In this document: one piece after another, positions 1 to 9,038 of the stretch
Layout: every line of letters starts with the position of its first letter
How positions within the stretch are numbered: position 1 is the stretch's first letter
Assembly: GCF_019266065.1 (NCBI RefSeq)
Contig: NZ_LPNR01000100.1
Span: forward strand, 1-64,000
Direction: 5' to 3'
Origin: Nocardia sp. MH4
GTDB taxonomy: Bacteria > Actinomycetota > Actinomycetes > Mycobacteriales > Mycobacteriaceae
DNA length: 64,000 nt
The notes under the pieces: generated by a model
Told to the model about the DNA's origin: nothing
The model's database searches: none
Seen by the model: the letters and a program-made list of their open reading frames with translations, nothing else
Program-made: the position numbers and the translations under genes

Positions 1-1
1 C

Positions 2-244
2 GAGGCGCCCGCGCCGCCGCCCGCTGCCGCCGCGCCTGCGCCCGCCGCGAAGCCGAATCCCGAGTTCAAGCCGACCAGCGACAACAGCGGTCTGCCCGAA
101 CCCGAGCTGCTGTCGGTGATCGGTGGCCTGATCGCGTTGACCCTGGCCGGAACCGGTTCGGGCGCAGTGAGTTTCCAAGGTGCCGCGGCAGCCCAAGCTC
201 GGGTGAACGCGGCGCGTGCCGAATTCTTCGGACCGAGGTCGTAA
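2..244 (+). CDS. C-terminal end of a Pro/Ala-rich membrane-anchored protein (partial)
   Basis: The frame ending at the TAA at 242-244 is open back to the window edge, so only the last 80 residues are visible. They begin with a Pro/Ala-rich low-complexity stretch of about 16 residues, then a Lys/Pro/Asn-rich linker, then one hydrophobic segment (around residues 39-58, core LLSVIGGLIALTLAG) and a short Ala/Arg-rich tail ending GPRS. This looks like a single-pass protein with a flexible Pro/Ala linker. I cannot name a family. The stop lies 11 nt before the metallopeptidase start, so the two are probably in one operon. The start is outside the window. Confidence 0.6.
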   Translation, partial: EAPAPPPAAAAPAPAAKPNPEFKPTSDNSGLPEPELLSVIGGLIALTLAGTGSGAVSFQGAAAAQARVNAARAEFFGPRS

Positions 245-255
245 GGGGATCTTCG

Positions 256-771
256 ATGAGCAAGAGCAAGACCCAGAGCACCTCCAGGTCCTATCGCCGC
301 GTCGCCGCCGCCGTCGACGCCGTATGCGCGGTAGCCGCCGACTCCGACGCGACCACCCTCGATGAGGTGGTCGCGGCGATCTCGCTGGAGCGTCAGCGCG
401 AAATCGAGATCACCAGTGCGCAATTGGGCCCGGGCGTGTGCGGTCAGCGGCGGTTCTACCCCGAACGCGACATCATCGTCCTGGCCGACGCCCTGCCGAG
501 CCGCGATCACACCCTCGCGCACGAACTGGGCCATATCGTCTTCGACCACGAGGGTGCCCCCGCGGTCGAGACCACCCTCGAGGTCAGCGACGACCTGATC
601 GCCTACATGCTCAGTCAGCGCGCCCACGCGCAGATCGTCGACGACGGCGCCGACGATCTCGCCGAGTGGGAGGCCGAGACCTTCGCGGCCATGCTCATGA
701 CCCGGCTGCGCGTATTCAACAACCGGGGCGCAGGCGTCTCGGTCCTTCGATTCGATGAGGCACTCGGATGA
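256..771 (+). CDS. ImmA/IrrE-family metallo-endopeptidase
   Basis: 171 aa. The zinc motif HELGH is at residues 89-93, followed about 45 residues later by WEAETFAAMLM (about 138-148), which supplies the third ligand, a Glu, as in ImmA/IrrE (DUF955) peptidases. In known systems such peptidases cleave a paired XRE repressor (ImmA cuts ImmR, IrrE cuts DdrO). ATG at 256 is preceded by AAGGGG about 8 nt upstream. The stop overlaps the next start (ATGA at 768-771), so translation is probably coupled to the membrane protein downstream. An XRE regulator of EspR type lies convergently at 1933-2349 and is a candidate partner; that pairing is inferred from position only. No signal peptide, so it is cytosolic. 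Confidence 0.85.
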   Translation: MSKSKTQSTSRSYRRVAAAVDAVCAVAADSDATTLDEVVAAISLERQREIEITSAQLGPGVCGQRRFYPERDIIVLADALPSRDHTLAHELGHIVFDHEGAPAVETTLEVSDDLIAYMLSQRAHAQIVDDGADDLAEWEAETFAAMLMTRLRVFNNRGAGVSVLRFDEALG

Positions 772-1802
772 CACTCTGGTTGACAGCCCTGCTGGTCTGG
801 GTTGCCGCGGGTGCGCGAGTGGGGCGCGTGCTGGTGAAGCCCGCGACGACCGCCCGCGTCGCCATCGTCGTCGCGGTCTCCGCTGTCGCGCTCGCGGCGA
901 CCGTCGCCATTCCCGATATCGCGGTGGCGATCGATAATCTGCTGCCCGGCGGGGTGCGTAGCGGGTGGTTGTCCACCGGCATCGTGGATTCGGCGTGGAT
1001 TTTGTTCACCACCGCCACCTCGGTGGTCGCCTCGGCCGCGTGGCCGGTGGTCTCGCGCCGCAATCTGCGCCAGATCGCCATGGTGGTCTACGGCATCGGC
1101 GCGCTCGCCATCGCCATCACCCTGGGGTGGTCGTTCACCTTCGGCTGGATCGTGGTCGCGCTCGGCGCGGTGTTCGTCGTGACCACCGGTCTGCGCAATC
1201 TGGACTGGACCACCCTGGGTCGCGGTATCGCGATCTACACGGCGGGAACGGCTTTGGTGGCCGTGCTCGCGGTCGCCAACGCGGGCCGCGCCTTCCAGCA
1301 CGCCGAGCCCACCCCGCCCGGCGAGCCGACCTGGGGCTGGCAGGCCTGGGAGATCGCGAGTCTGCTCATCGCGTTCGGTGCGGTGTCGATCGTGATCGAG
1401 TTGTGGTGGCGGGCCCGGATTCTGCTGCGCCGGATCCGGCCGCTGCACAAGCTGATGATCGGCCGCTTCCCCGATGTGGTCGCGCCCGAACAGAACGCCA
1501 CGTCGACGCAGCTCAAGGCATCCGACCACGTGGCCCAGGTGATGGACGCGCTGTACCTGCTCTCCGGCAGCGGCATCGTCATCCCGGCGGCGGGCGAGCC
1601 GCCCACGTCGGTCGCGGAGCGGGCCGCGGTCGTCGCCGAGTGGGTACGAGATCCGTTGGGGGACTTGTTCGTCGACGCGCGCTGGATCGCGCCGCCGCCC
1701 GGGGTCAGCCCGCGCGGTTGGGTGCTGGCGATCGCGTCCGAGTACGACGCGGCGGTCGCCGCCGCCGGCGCCGCGCCGAAGAGCACCGCCGCCTCGAACT
1801 GA
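768..1802 (+). CDS. MAB_1171c-type polytopic membrane protein
   Basis: 344 aa. The first about 210 residues hold six to seven hydrophobic segments (near residues 1-14, 28-50, 74-96, 104-122, 124-140, 152-170, 190-212). A soluble, probably cytosolic C-terminal part of about 130 residues begins with an Arg-rich patch (WWRARILLRRIRP). I recognise the layout as the family annotated MAB_1171c putative transporter, which recurs in actinobacteria next to ImmA/IrrE peptidase and XRE regulator genes. Transport has not been shown to my knowledge. The start overlaps the peptidase stop by 4 nt, suggesting a membrane partner or sensor for that peptidase. Confidence 0.7.
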   Translation: MTLWLTALLVWVAAGARVGRVLVKPATTARVAIVVAVSAVALAATVAIPDIAVAIDNLLPGGVRSGWLSTGIVDSAWILFTTATSVVASAAWPVVSRRNLRQIAMVVYGIGALAIAITLGWSFTFGWIVVALGAVFVVTTGLRNLDWTTLGRGIAIYTAGTALVAVLAVANAGRAFQHAEPTPPGEPTWGWQAWEIASLLIAFGAVSIVIELWWRARILLRRIRPLHKLMIGRFPDVVAPEQNATSTQLKASDHVAQVMDALYLLSGSGIVIPAAGEPPTSVAERAAVVAEWVRDPLGDLFVDARWIAPPPGVSPRGWVLAIASEYDAAVAAAGAAPKSTAASN

Positions 1803-1814
1803 GCCGGGCACAGA

Positions 1815-1857
1815 GAACGGGCCTGAGCTGGTGGATCACACCGTCTCAGGCCCGTTC
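1815..1857. terminator. Bidirectional hairpin terminator
   Basis: A perfect 13-bp inverted repeat, GAACGGGCCTGAG at 1815-1827 and CTCAGGCCCGTTC at 1845-1857, with a 17-nt loop. It lies between the converging membrane-protein gene and the EspR-like gene and can serve both. There is no T-tract, which is usual for actinobacterial terminators. Confidence 0.75.
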
Positions 1858-1932
1858 ACTGTGCACGTATCCGTCTTTCACGGCCGGTCCCAGGACACCA
1901 TCAGGTGCGTCAGGCCGACCGCGCTGTGGTTC

Positions 1933-2349
1933 CTATTCCGTTCCGTCCGGCGGAATTTCGGGCAAACCTTCGCTGGCCCGCAACTTCTCCGCCATGGAGG
2001 TGAGCAAATTCTGTGATTCTTCCGAGAGGTCGAATGCCCTGCTGGACAGTCGACGCAGCCCGTAGCCCTGCAGCTGCGCGAGCAGCTCCAGGTCGTGATC
2101 GATCTTGGCCGCGTAGATGTCGTTGAAGAAGTAGTCAGGCTTGACCTTGAAGAACTTCGCCAGGGCGGCCACCGTCTCGTCGGACGGGTTCGTTCGTTGT
2201 CCCGACCGCAACTGCGAGAGATACGGCTTCGAGATCGGATGCCCGGAGGCAGTCAGCGCAGCCGCAACCTCTGCGTTGGTGTGCGGCTTGCGCCCCGGGG
2301 GATGCACGGTTTCGAACAGCTTGTTCAGCCGCGCCGCGAAATCAGCCAT
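1933..2349 (-). CDS. espR: EspR-like XRE-family nucleoid-associated regulator
   Basis: 138 aa, close to the 132 aa of M. tuberculosis EspR (Rv3849). The N-terminal half follows EspR nearly residue for residue as I remember it: FAARLNKLFETVHPPG, then PYLSQLRSGQRTNPS as the recognition helix region, then AALAKFFKVKPDYF. The C-terminal helices (LRRLSSRAFDLSEESQ) match the EspR dimerisation region. EspR is a nucleoid-associated protein that activates the espACD operon and many cell-envelope genes. I chose ATG 2349 because homology starts there (MADFAARL); an in-frame GTG at 2373 would add eight unmatched residues. Its neighbours are an ImmA/IrrE peptidase and a MAB_1171c protein rather than ESX genes, so orthology is likely but the target set may differ. 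Confidence 0.8.
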   Translation of the reverse strand: MADFAARLNKLFETVHPPGRKPHTNAEVAAALTASGHPISKPYLSQLRSGQRTNPSDETVAALAKFFKVKPDYFFNDIYAAKIDHDLELLAQLQGYGLRRLSSRAFDLSEESQNLLTSMAEKLRASEGLPEIPPDGTE

Positions 2350-2371
2350 TGTGAGCCGCCCAATTCCCTTC

Positions 2372-2385
2372 ACTGTACTAACAGT
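2372..2385 (-). promoter_or_regulatory. Candidate espR promoter with overlapping operator
   Basis: ACTGT at 2372-2376 and ACAGT at 2381-2385 form an inverted repeat with a 4-nt spacer. On the minus strand it contains TACAGT (2377-2372), a good TANNNT -10 about 22 nt upstream of ATG 2349. A palindrome on the -10 suggests autoregulation. A second palindrome, GATACGTATC, lies at 2396-2405. Confidence 0.4.
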
Positions 2386-2658
2386 CGTTATCTCGGATAC
2401 GTATCATTGATATTAGCGGCTCAGTAACTGAAAACCTACGCCTGATTCGGGATTTCTCTACGGTTTCCGACGCTCACCTGCGTGCAGGGGCCGCGACGGT
2501 CGCGTTTGCGGGTCACGCCAACGACTCTTGTGGAGCCGGAGGGTGTCCGGGTTCGTGCCCGTCGCGGGGGTCTTCAACCTTAGGTCGATGGTAGCTCAAT
2601 GTTAGCTGATGTCTCATGTTCCCCCTCGCCCCCTGGATTGTGTGGCGTACGACACGTT
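2386..2658. other. Intergenic region without a recognisable gene
   Basis: This is most of a 365-bp gap between the starts/ends of the espR-like gene and fadA5. I see no open frame with a ribosome binding site, no tRNA and no clear stem other than the palindromes next to espR. Only short repeats are present (TAGCT and ATGTT each twice near 2589-2622). It may hold a distal promoter for the espR-like gene. Confidence 0.5.
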
Positions 2659-2697
2659 CCGGGCGCCCTGGGATGAATGTTCAACCTGGGCGCCCGG
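2659..2697 (-). terminator. Terminator of fadA5
   Basis: CCGGGCGCCC at 2659-2668 and GGGCGCCCGG at 2688-2697 pair perfectly around a 19-nt loop, 17 nt beyond the fadA5 stop codon. Confidence 0.75.
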
Positions 2698-2714
2698 TTT
2701 CGGTGATCGTCAGT

Positions 2715-3989
<1,275 letters not shown>

Positions 3990-4010
3990 GTTTGTCGAAG
4001 GAGACATCTG

Positions 4011-5309
4011 GTGGTAGATCCGCGCACCGAACACGCCGGCCCCGGTCACACGACGGGTTCCCGGCCGAACCTGCCGGACGGGTTCGACGTCACCGACCCC
4101 GATATCTACGCCGAGCGTGTCCCGGTGGAGGAATTCGCCGAGCTGCGGCGGGCCGCCCCCATCTGGTGGAACGCGCAGTCGCCGGAGGTCGGCGGTTTCC
4201 ACGACGACGGCTTCTGGGTGGTGAGCAAGCACGCCGACGTCAAGGAAGTGTCGCGACGCAGCGACGTGTTCTCCACGTACGAGAACACCGCCATCCCGCG
4301 CTTCAACGACGACATCCAGCGCGAGCAGATCGAGCTGCAGCGCTTCGTCATCCTCAACAAGGACGCGCCGGAGCACACCAAGCTCCGCAAGCTGATCGCC
4401 AAGGGCTTCACCCCGCGCGCGGTCAACGGCCTGCGCGCGGAGCTGTCGGACCGGGCCGAGAAGATCGTGAAGGCCGCCGCCGAGGCGGGCTCGGGCGACT
4501 TCGTCACCCAGGTCGCGTGTGAGCTGCCGCTGCAGGCGATCGCCGAGCTGATCGGCGTGCCGCAGGAGGACCGGATGAAGGTCTTCGAGTGGTCCAACGA
4601 CATGACCGGCTACGACGACCCCGACAACGTCGACATCGATCCGGTCGCCGCGTCGATGGAGCTGCTCGGCTACTCGTACCAGATGGCCGAGGCGCGCAAG
4701 GCCAACCCGACCGACGACCTGGTCACCACGCTGATCGAGGCCGACGTCGACGGCGAGGCGCTCACGCCGGAGGAGTTCGGCTTCTTCGTCATCCTGCTCG
4801 CGGTCGCGGGCAACGAGACCACGCGCAACGCCATCAGCCACGGCATGATCGCCTTCATGGAGAACCCCGACCAGTGGGAGCTCTTCAAGAAGGAGCGCCC
4901 GGCCACCGCGGTGGACGAGATCATCCGCTGGGCGACCCCGGTCACCTCCTTCCAGCGCACCGCGCTCGAGGACACCGAGCTCGGCGGCGTGCAGATCAAG
5001 AAGGGTCAGCGTCTGGTGATGCTGTACCGCTCGGCCAACTTCGACGAGGACGTCTTCGAGAACCCGGAGAAGTTCGACATCATGCGGGCCGACAATCAGC
5101 ATCTGGCCTTCGGCGGCACCGGCGCGCACTTCTGCGTCGGCGCGAACCTGGCCCGGCTCGAGGTCGACCTGATCTTCAACGCGATCGCCGACCACCTGCC
5201 CGATATCACCAAGATCGGCGACCCCAAGCGCCTGCGCTCGGGCTGGCTCAACGGCATCAAGGAACTGCCGGTCGACTACAAGACCGCGGGCTGCCCGGTC
5301 GCGCACTGA
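4011..5309 (+). CDS. cyp125: Steroid C26(27)-monooxygenase, cytochrome P450 CYP125
   Basis: 432 aa. It oxidises the terminal methyl of the sterol side chain to the C26 acid, opening side-chain degradation. The I-helix AGNETT (near residue 265) and haem motif FGGTGAHFCVG with the ligand at Cys375 are intact. The segments YAERVPVEEFAELRRAAPIWW and NLARLEVDLIFNAIADHLPD parallel CYP125A1 (Rv3545c), and the protein ends CPVAH as CYP125A1 does. I chose GTG 4011 because AAGGAG sits 7 nt upstream and the KstR box occupies the region before it. Electrons probably come from a ferredoxin; fdxD is at 21780, though the pairing is not established here. Confidence 0.93.
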   Translation: MVDPRTEHAGPGHTTGSRPNLPDGFDVTDPDIYAERVPVEEFAELRRAAPIWWNAQSPEVGGFHDDGFWVVSKHADVKEVSRRSDVFSTYENTAIPRFNDDIQREQIELQRFVILNKDAPEHTKLRKLIAKGFTPRAVNGLRAELSDRAEKIVKAAAEAGSGDFVTQVACELPLQAIAELIGVPQEDRMKVFEWSNDMTGYDDPDNVDIDPVAASMELLGYSYQMAEARKANPTDDLVTTLIEADVDGEALTPEEFGFFVILLAVAGNETTRNAISHGMIAFMENPDQWELFKKERPATAVDEIIRWATPVTSFQRTALEDTELGGVQIKKGQRLVMLYRSANFDEDVFENPEKFDIMRADNQHLAFGGTGAHFCVGANLARLEVDLIFNAIADHLPDITKIGDPKRLRSGWLNGIKELPVDYKTAGCPVAH

Positions 5310-5474
5310 GTTTTCGGAGCGCTGGCGCGCTCGAGGTCGCGGCCTCTTGGTCCCGCCGGTCAGGCACCGTTGCTTGCTCCTTCGTCGCCTACGCAACAGT
5401 GCCTGACCGGCGGGACGGCCGCGACGGCCGACTTCGTCGGCCTGCCCCTCCTCGGGGTCGGGGCGTGGTGGTCG
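5310..5474. repeat. Palindromic intergenic repeat, copy A
   Basis: Starts directly after the cyp125 stop. It contains a small hairpin (GAGCGC..GCGCTC), a long stem with arms 5350-5373 and 5393-5416 (23 of 24 paired, 19-nt loop) extended by GTCGCGGCC (5336-5344) pairing with GGCCGCGAC (5417-5425), then GGCCGA..TCGGCC, and a GC-rich tail. Two further copies occur at 14250 and 59492 with the same parts in the same order. Probable function: bidirectional terminator or dispersed repeat element. Confidence 0.85.
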
Positions 5475-5490
5475 GTTTGTCTTGATATGC

Positions 5491-5527
5491 AGAAAGCCCC
5501 GGTACCTCAACGGTGCCGGGGCTTTCT
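5491..5527. terminator. Intrinsic terminator downstream of the SnoaL-like gene
   Basis: 16-bp arms at 5491-5506 and 5512-5527 (one mismatch, 5-nt loop). The stem begins AGAAAGCCCCGG and ends CCGGGGCTTTCT, so short T-rich ends occur on both strands. It sits 10 nt beyond the stop of the gene at 5538-5960. Confidence 0.85.
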
Positions 5528-5537
5528 GTGTGCTGTG

Positions 5538-5960
5538 TCAGGACACGGGACGGGTGGTGGCCATGGCGCGATCCACCTCCCAGAACGCGCGCAGGGCGGC
5601 GATCTTGCCCTCGGCGTCGACCTTGTAGGTGAACACGCCCTCGGCGTCGATCACGTGGCCGGCCATGGTCGTGCGGATCATTCCGGTGAAGGCGATCTCG
5701 TTGCCGCAGGCGAAGGAGTCCTCGAAGAGGAACTCGATCGACTCGGTCAGCGCGATCGCCTTGTCCCAGAACGCGCCGATCGCCTCGTGGCCCCGGTGGC
5801 CGACGCCCTCAGGGTCGAAACCCGAAGGGCCGACGGGATCTTCGACGATCCCGTCGGTGGCGAACAGGGCGACCCAGGCCGCCCGGTCCTTGGCGCGCAC
5901 CGCGGCCTGGGAGGCCAGGCCCGCCGCGCGCGCCGAGCGGTCGACGGCTGTCTCGGTCAT
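5538..5960 (-). CDS. SnoaL-like (NTF2-fold) protein
   Basis: 140 aa with the NTF2/SnoaL pattern: an N-terminal helix region (AAVRAKDRAAWVALFATDGIVEDPVG), HRGHEAIGAFWDKAI, and a beta-rich C-terminal half ending FWEVDRA. This fold includes ketosteroid isomerases and small hydratases. I cannot assign the reaction. It is the last gene of a leftward operon with the LLM oxidoreductase, ltp3, ltp4 and the DUF35 gene. ATG 5960 overlaps the preceding stop (ATGA), supporting the start and a role on sterol intermediates. Confidence 0.75.
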   Translation of the reverse strand: MTETAVDRSARAAGLASQAAVRAKDRAAWVALFATDGIVEDPVGPSGFDPEGVGHRGHEAIGAFWDKAIALTESIEFLFEDSFACGNEIAFTGMIRTTMAGHVIDAEGVFTYKVDAEGKIAALRAFWEVDRAMATTRPVS

Positions 5961-6847
5961 GACTCGTCCTTCCCGATGACGGGGTCGGCGATGTACTTCG
6001 CGGCGAACTTGCGCAGCGAGTCCTGCTTGGCGGCGAGTTCGCCGTCGAAGCCGATGCCGTCGGACAGCCACGGCACCACGATGGTGTCGGTGACGCCGGC
6101 GTCGGCCAGATCCTGGTAGCCGTCGCGGCCGAACTTGTCGATGCACACGGCCTGGATCTCGAACGGCACGTCGGACCGGTCGTACTCCGCGCGCAGTTCG
6201 CGCAGGGTGGCGATGGTGGTGACCAGATCGTCGAACTTCATCATCGCCGAGGTCCAGCCGTCACCGATCTTGGCGGCCCGGCGCAGCGCCGGACCGGTGT
6301 GCCCGCCGACGTAGAACGGCACCCGCTCGCTCGGCGCCGGGCTGATCTGCAGCTCGTCGAAGTCGAAGAACTCGCCGTGGTACTCGACCATGCCGCCGTC
6401 GAGGACCAGCCGGATGATCTCGATCATCTCGTCGACGCGCGCGCCGCGGCGGGCATACGGCACCCCGCACCACTCGAATTCCTCCGGTGCCCAACCGATC
6501 CCGATGCCGAAGCCGAAGCGGTTGCCCGACATGTTGGCGATCGAGCCGACCTGGCGGGCCAGCAGCAGCGGATTGCGCGAGCCGAGCTTGAGGACATTGG
6601 TGTAGAACCGCAGCGTGCTGGTCACCGCGGCCATCGACGCCGCGGCGATCAGCGGGTCGACCCACGGCGTCTCCGGACCCCAGAACCGGCTGCCGTCCGG
6701 CGTGTACGGATAGTCGGCGGCCTGTGACTTCATGTAGAACAGCGAGTCGGGCAGGCCGATCGAGGTGAATCCGCACTCTTCGGCCGTCTTGGCCAGCTCG
6801 GTGAGCTGGTCGAGCGGGCTCAGCGCGACACCGAGGGTGAACTTCAT
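5957..6847 (-). CDS. LLM-class (luciferase-like) F420/flavin-dependent oxidoreductase
   Basis: 296 aa, a luciferase-like TIM barrel: MKFTLGVALSPLDQLTELAKTAEE at the N-terminus, SIGLPDSLFY, ANMSGNRFGFGIGIGW, and YVGGHTGPALRRAAKIGDGW near residue 190. Most actinobacterial members use coenzyme F420; the substrate is unknown, presumably an oxidised sterol or side-chain intermediate. It is a different family member from the gene at 10075. The start overlaps the ltp3 stop (ATGA) and its stop overlaps the SnoaL-like start, so it is inside a tightly coupled operon. Confidence 0.8.
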   Translation of the reverse strand: MKFTLGVALSPLDQLTELAKTAEECGFTSIGLPDSLFYMKSQAADYPYTPDGSRFWGPETPWVDPLIAAASMAAVTSTLRFYTNVLKLGSRNPLLLARQVGSIANMSGNRFGFGIGIGWAPEEFEWCGVPYARRGARVDEMIEIIRLVLDGGMVEYHGEFFDFDELQISPAPSERVPFYVGGHTGPALRRAAKIGDGWTSAMMKFDDLVTTIATLRELRAEYDRSDVPFEIQAVCIDKFGRDGYQDLADAGVTDTIVVPWLSDGIGFDGELAAKQDSLRKFAAKYIADPVIGKDES

Positions 6848-8013
6848 TCCGGTCGCTCGCTTCCCACGACCCACATCGAGAAGTACTGGGAGCCACCGCC
6901 GTACGCGTGTCCCATCGCCTTGCGGGCGTTCTCGACCTGGTAGGCGCCCGCCCGGCCCATGACCTGCTTGGCCGCCTCGGCGAAGCGGATCAGGCCGGAG
7001 GCGCCGATCGGGTTGGAGGAGAGCACGCCGCCGGACGGGTTGACCGGGATCCGGCCGCCGATCTCGGTCTCGCCCTTGTCGGTGAGCTTCCAGCCGTCGC
7101 CCTCGGCCGCGAAGCCCAGGTTCTCCAGCCACATCGGCTCGAACCAGGAGAACGGCACGTAGATCTCGGCGACGTCGATCTCCTCGAGCGGATCGGTGAT
7201 CCCGGCGGCCTTCCACAGCGCGGCGGCCGCGTCCCGGCCCGCCTGCGGATTGACCTGGTCACGACCGGAGAAGGTGGTCGGCTCGGTGCGCATCGCGGTG
7301 CCGTGCACCCACGCGACCTTCTTGCCCTGGGCCTCGACCGCCGCCGCGGCCTCGGCATTGCCGATCACCAGGGCGCAGGCGCCGTCGGAGGACGGACAGG
7401 TCTCGTCGAAACGGATCGGGTCCCACAGCATCTGGGAGGCGAGGACCGACTCGAGGGTGATGTCGGGCTGGTGCAGGTGGGCGAGCGGGTTCTTCGCGCC
7501 GTTGCGCCGGTCCTTCACCGCCACCATCGCGCCGATGTGCATCGGGGCGTTGGAGCGCCGGATGTAGGAGCGCACGTGCGGGGCGAAATAGCCGCCCGCG
7601 CCCGCGCCGACCGGCATGGTGAACGGCACCGGAATCGACAACGCCCACATGGCGTTCGACTCCGACTGCTTCTCCCACGCGATCGCCAGGACCTTGCCGT
7701 GCACGCCGGCCTGCACCAGGTTGGCGGCCACGACACCGGTCGAGCCGCCCACCGAGCCGGCGGTGTGGACGCGCAGCAGCGGCTTGCCGATGGCGCCGAG
7801 GGCTTCGGCGAGATACAGCTCGGGCATCATGACGCCCTCGAAGAAGTCGGGCGCCTTGCCGACGACGACGGCGTCGATCTCGTCGATGGTCAGGCCCGAG
7901 TCTTCGAGCGCGCGATCGATCGCTTCACGGCACATGCCCGCCATGGACACGTCCGCGCGCTTCGTCACGTGATGAGTTTGGCCGGTGCCGAGCACCGCCG
8001 CGGGGAAGCTCAT
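6844..8013 (-). CDS. ltp3: Thiolase-like lipid-transfer protein Ltp3 (sterol side-chain aldol-lyase)
   Basis: 389 aa, thiolase superfamily, SCP-x type. Ltp3 and Ltp4 are known from Rhodococcus as required for removing C24-branched sterol side chains, acting as aldol-lyases. The position where thiolases carry the nucleophilic Cys reads LLRVHTAGSVGGS, so the Cys is missing. The C-terminal HAYGGGSQYF keeps a His and adds Tyr residues, in line with retro-aldol rather than thiolytic chemistry. Gene order (LLM oxidoreductase divergent from DUF35-ltp4-ltp3) mirrors M. tuberculosis Rv3520c-Rv3523. Start 8013 overlaps the ltp4 stop by 4 nt. Confidence 0.85.
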   Translation of the reverse strand: MSFPAAVLGTGQTHHVTKRADVSMAGMCREAIDRALEDSGLTIDEIDAVVVGKAPDFFEGVMMPELYLAEALGAIGKPLLRVHTAGSVGGSTGVVAANLVQAGVHGKVLAIAWEKQSESNAMWALSIPVPFTMPVGAGAGGYFAPHVRSYIRRSNAPMHIGAMVAVKDRRNGAKNPLAHLHQPDITLESVLASQMLWDPIRFDETCPSSDGACALVIGNAEAAAAVEAQGKKVAWVHGTAMRTEPTTFSGRDQVNPQAGRDAAAALWKAAGITDPLEEIDVAEIYVPFSWFEPMWLENLGFAAEGDGWKLTDKGETEIGGRIPVNPSGGVLSSNPIGASGLIRFAEAAKQVMGRAGAYQVENARKAMGHAYGGGSQYFSMWVVGSERPE

Positions 8014-9029
8014 CGTGCCTCCGATTCCAGAACGGCGACCAGGTTCTGCTGCAGCGCGGGGCCGCTGGTCGCATGAGCGAGGGTCCGGTCGGCGGTGCCG
8101 GAGATGATGGCCGTGGCGGCGTTGCCGATCCGCTCCAGGCCCGCCGCGAACATCGGGTTGCCCGCGAGCGCACCGCCGGACGGGTTGACCGGGGTCTCGG
8201 GGGACAGGCCGATCGCCTCGGCCAGGATCAGCTGCTGATGGCTGAACGGCGCGTGCAGTTCGGCCAGATCGAAGCTGGTCTCACCGCGGGTCGCGGCCGC
8301 GGCCGCCCTGGTGGTGGATGGCGAGCGGGTCAGATCGCGGCCACCGAGCGCCTGGGCGTCGATATTGTGCGCGATCCCGGTGATCCACGCGGGACGCTCG
8401 CACAGCTCCCTGGCCCGGTCGCCGACCGCGAGCACGATCGCGGCCGCGCCGTCGGTGATCGGCGCGATATCGTGCGCCCGCAGCGGATCGGCGACATACG
8501 GTTCGGCGAGCAGGGATTCGATGTCACCACCGGCGACGGCGGCCATCTCCCGCTCGGTCCAGCGGCCCGCGTCCAGTCCGGCGCGCGCCTGCAGGCCCGC
8601 GACCGAGACGGCGTCGGGCCACAGCGGACCGACCAGATACGGATCGAGCTGCCTGCTCAGCACCTGCCGCAGGGTGCCCGCCGACGACTTGCCGAAGCCG
8701 TAGACGAGCGCGGTCTGCGCCTGACCGGAGAGCAGCTTCACCCAGGCCTCGTAGAGCGCCCACGCGGCATCCATCTCCACATGCGACTCGTTGATCGGCG
8801 GCACCGCGCCGATCGCGTCGACGGCGGAGATGAACGAGAACGCCCGTCCCGCCAGGTAATCCGAGGACCCGGAGCACCAGAAGTCGATATCGGTCTTGGT
8901 GATGCCGAGGTCGGCGTAGAGCTGCTGGAAGCACGGCACGAGCATCTCGACGCCGTTGGTGGTGCCGAAGGTCTCCGGCACGTGCGGTGCGTGGGCGAAC
9001 CCGACCACCGCGATTTCTGGTGTACTCAA
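8010..9029 (-). CDS. ltp4: Thiolase-like lipid-transfer protein Ltp4
   Basis: 339 aa, thiolase-like, slightly shorter than Ltp3. It starts MSTPEIAVVGFAHAPHV and has the C-terminal core VNPSGGALAGNPMFAAGLERI. The nucleophile-loop position (INESHVEMDAAWAL) has no Cys; the only nearby Cys (DFWCSGSSDY) is in an earlier strand. It corresponds to Rv3522. It probably forms a complex with Ltp3 and the DUF35 protein, by analogy with the Ltp2-ChsH2 aldolase complex. It is separated from the DUF35 gene by 9 nt and overlaps ltp3. Confidence 0.83.
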   Translation of the reverse strand: MSTPEIAVVGFAHAPHVPETFGTTNGVEMLVPCFQQLYADLGITKTDIDFWCSGSSDYLAGRAFSFISAVDAIGAVPPINESHVEMDAAWALYEAWVKLLSGQAQTALVYGFGKSSAGTLRQVLSRQLDPYLVGPLWPDAVSVAGLQARAGLDAGRWTEREMAAVAGGDIESLLAEPYVADPLRAHDIAPITDGAAAIVLAVGDRARELCERPAWITGIAHNIDAQALGGRDLTRSPSTTRAAAAATRGETSFDLAELHAPFSHQQLILAEAIGLSPETPVNPSGGALAGNPMFAAGLERIGNAATAIISGTADRTLAHATSGPALQQNLVAVLESEAR

Positions 9030-9038
9030 CGTCGCCTC

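Noticed and set aside
5350..5416. Short open frames inside the palindromic repeats (similar peptide in all three copies)
   Set aside because: The similarity is explained by the repeat; arms, loops and mismatches follow base pairing rather than codon structure, and there is no ribosome site.
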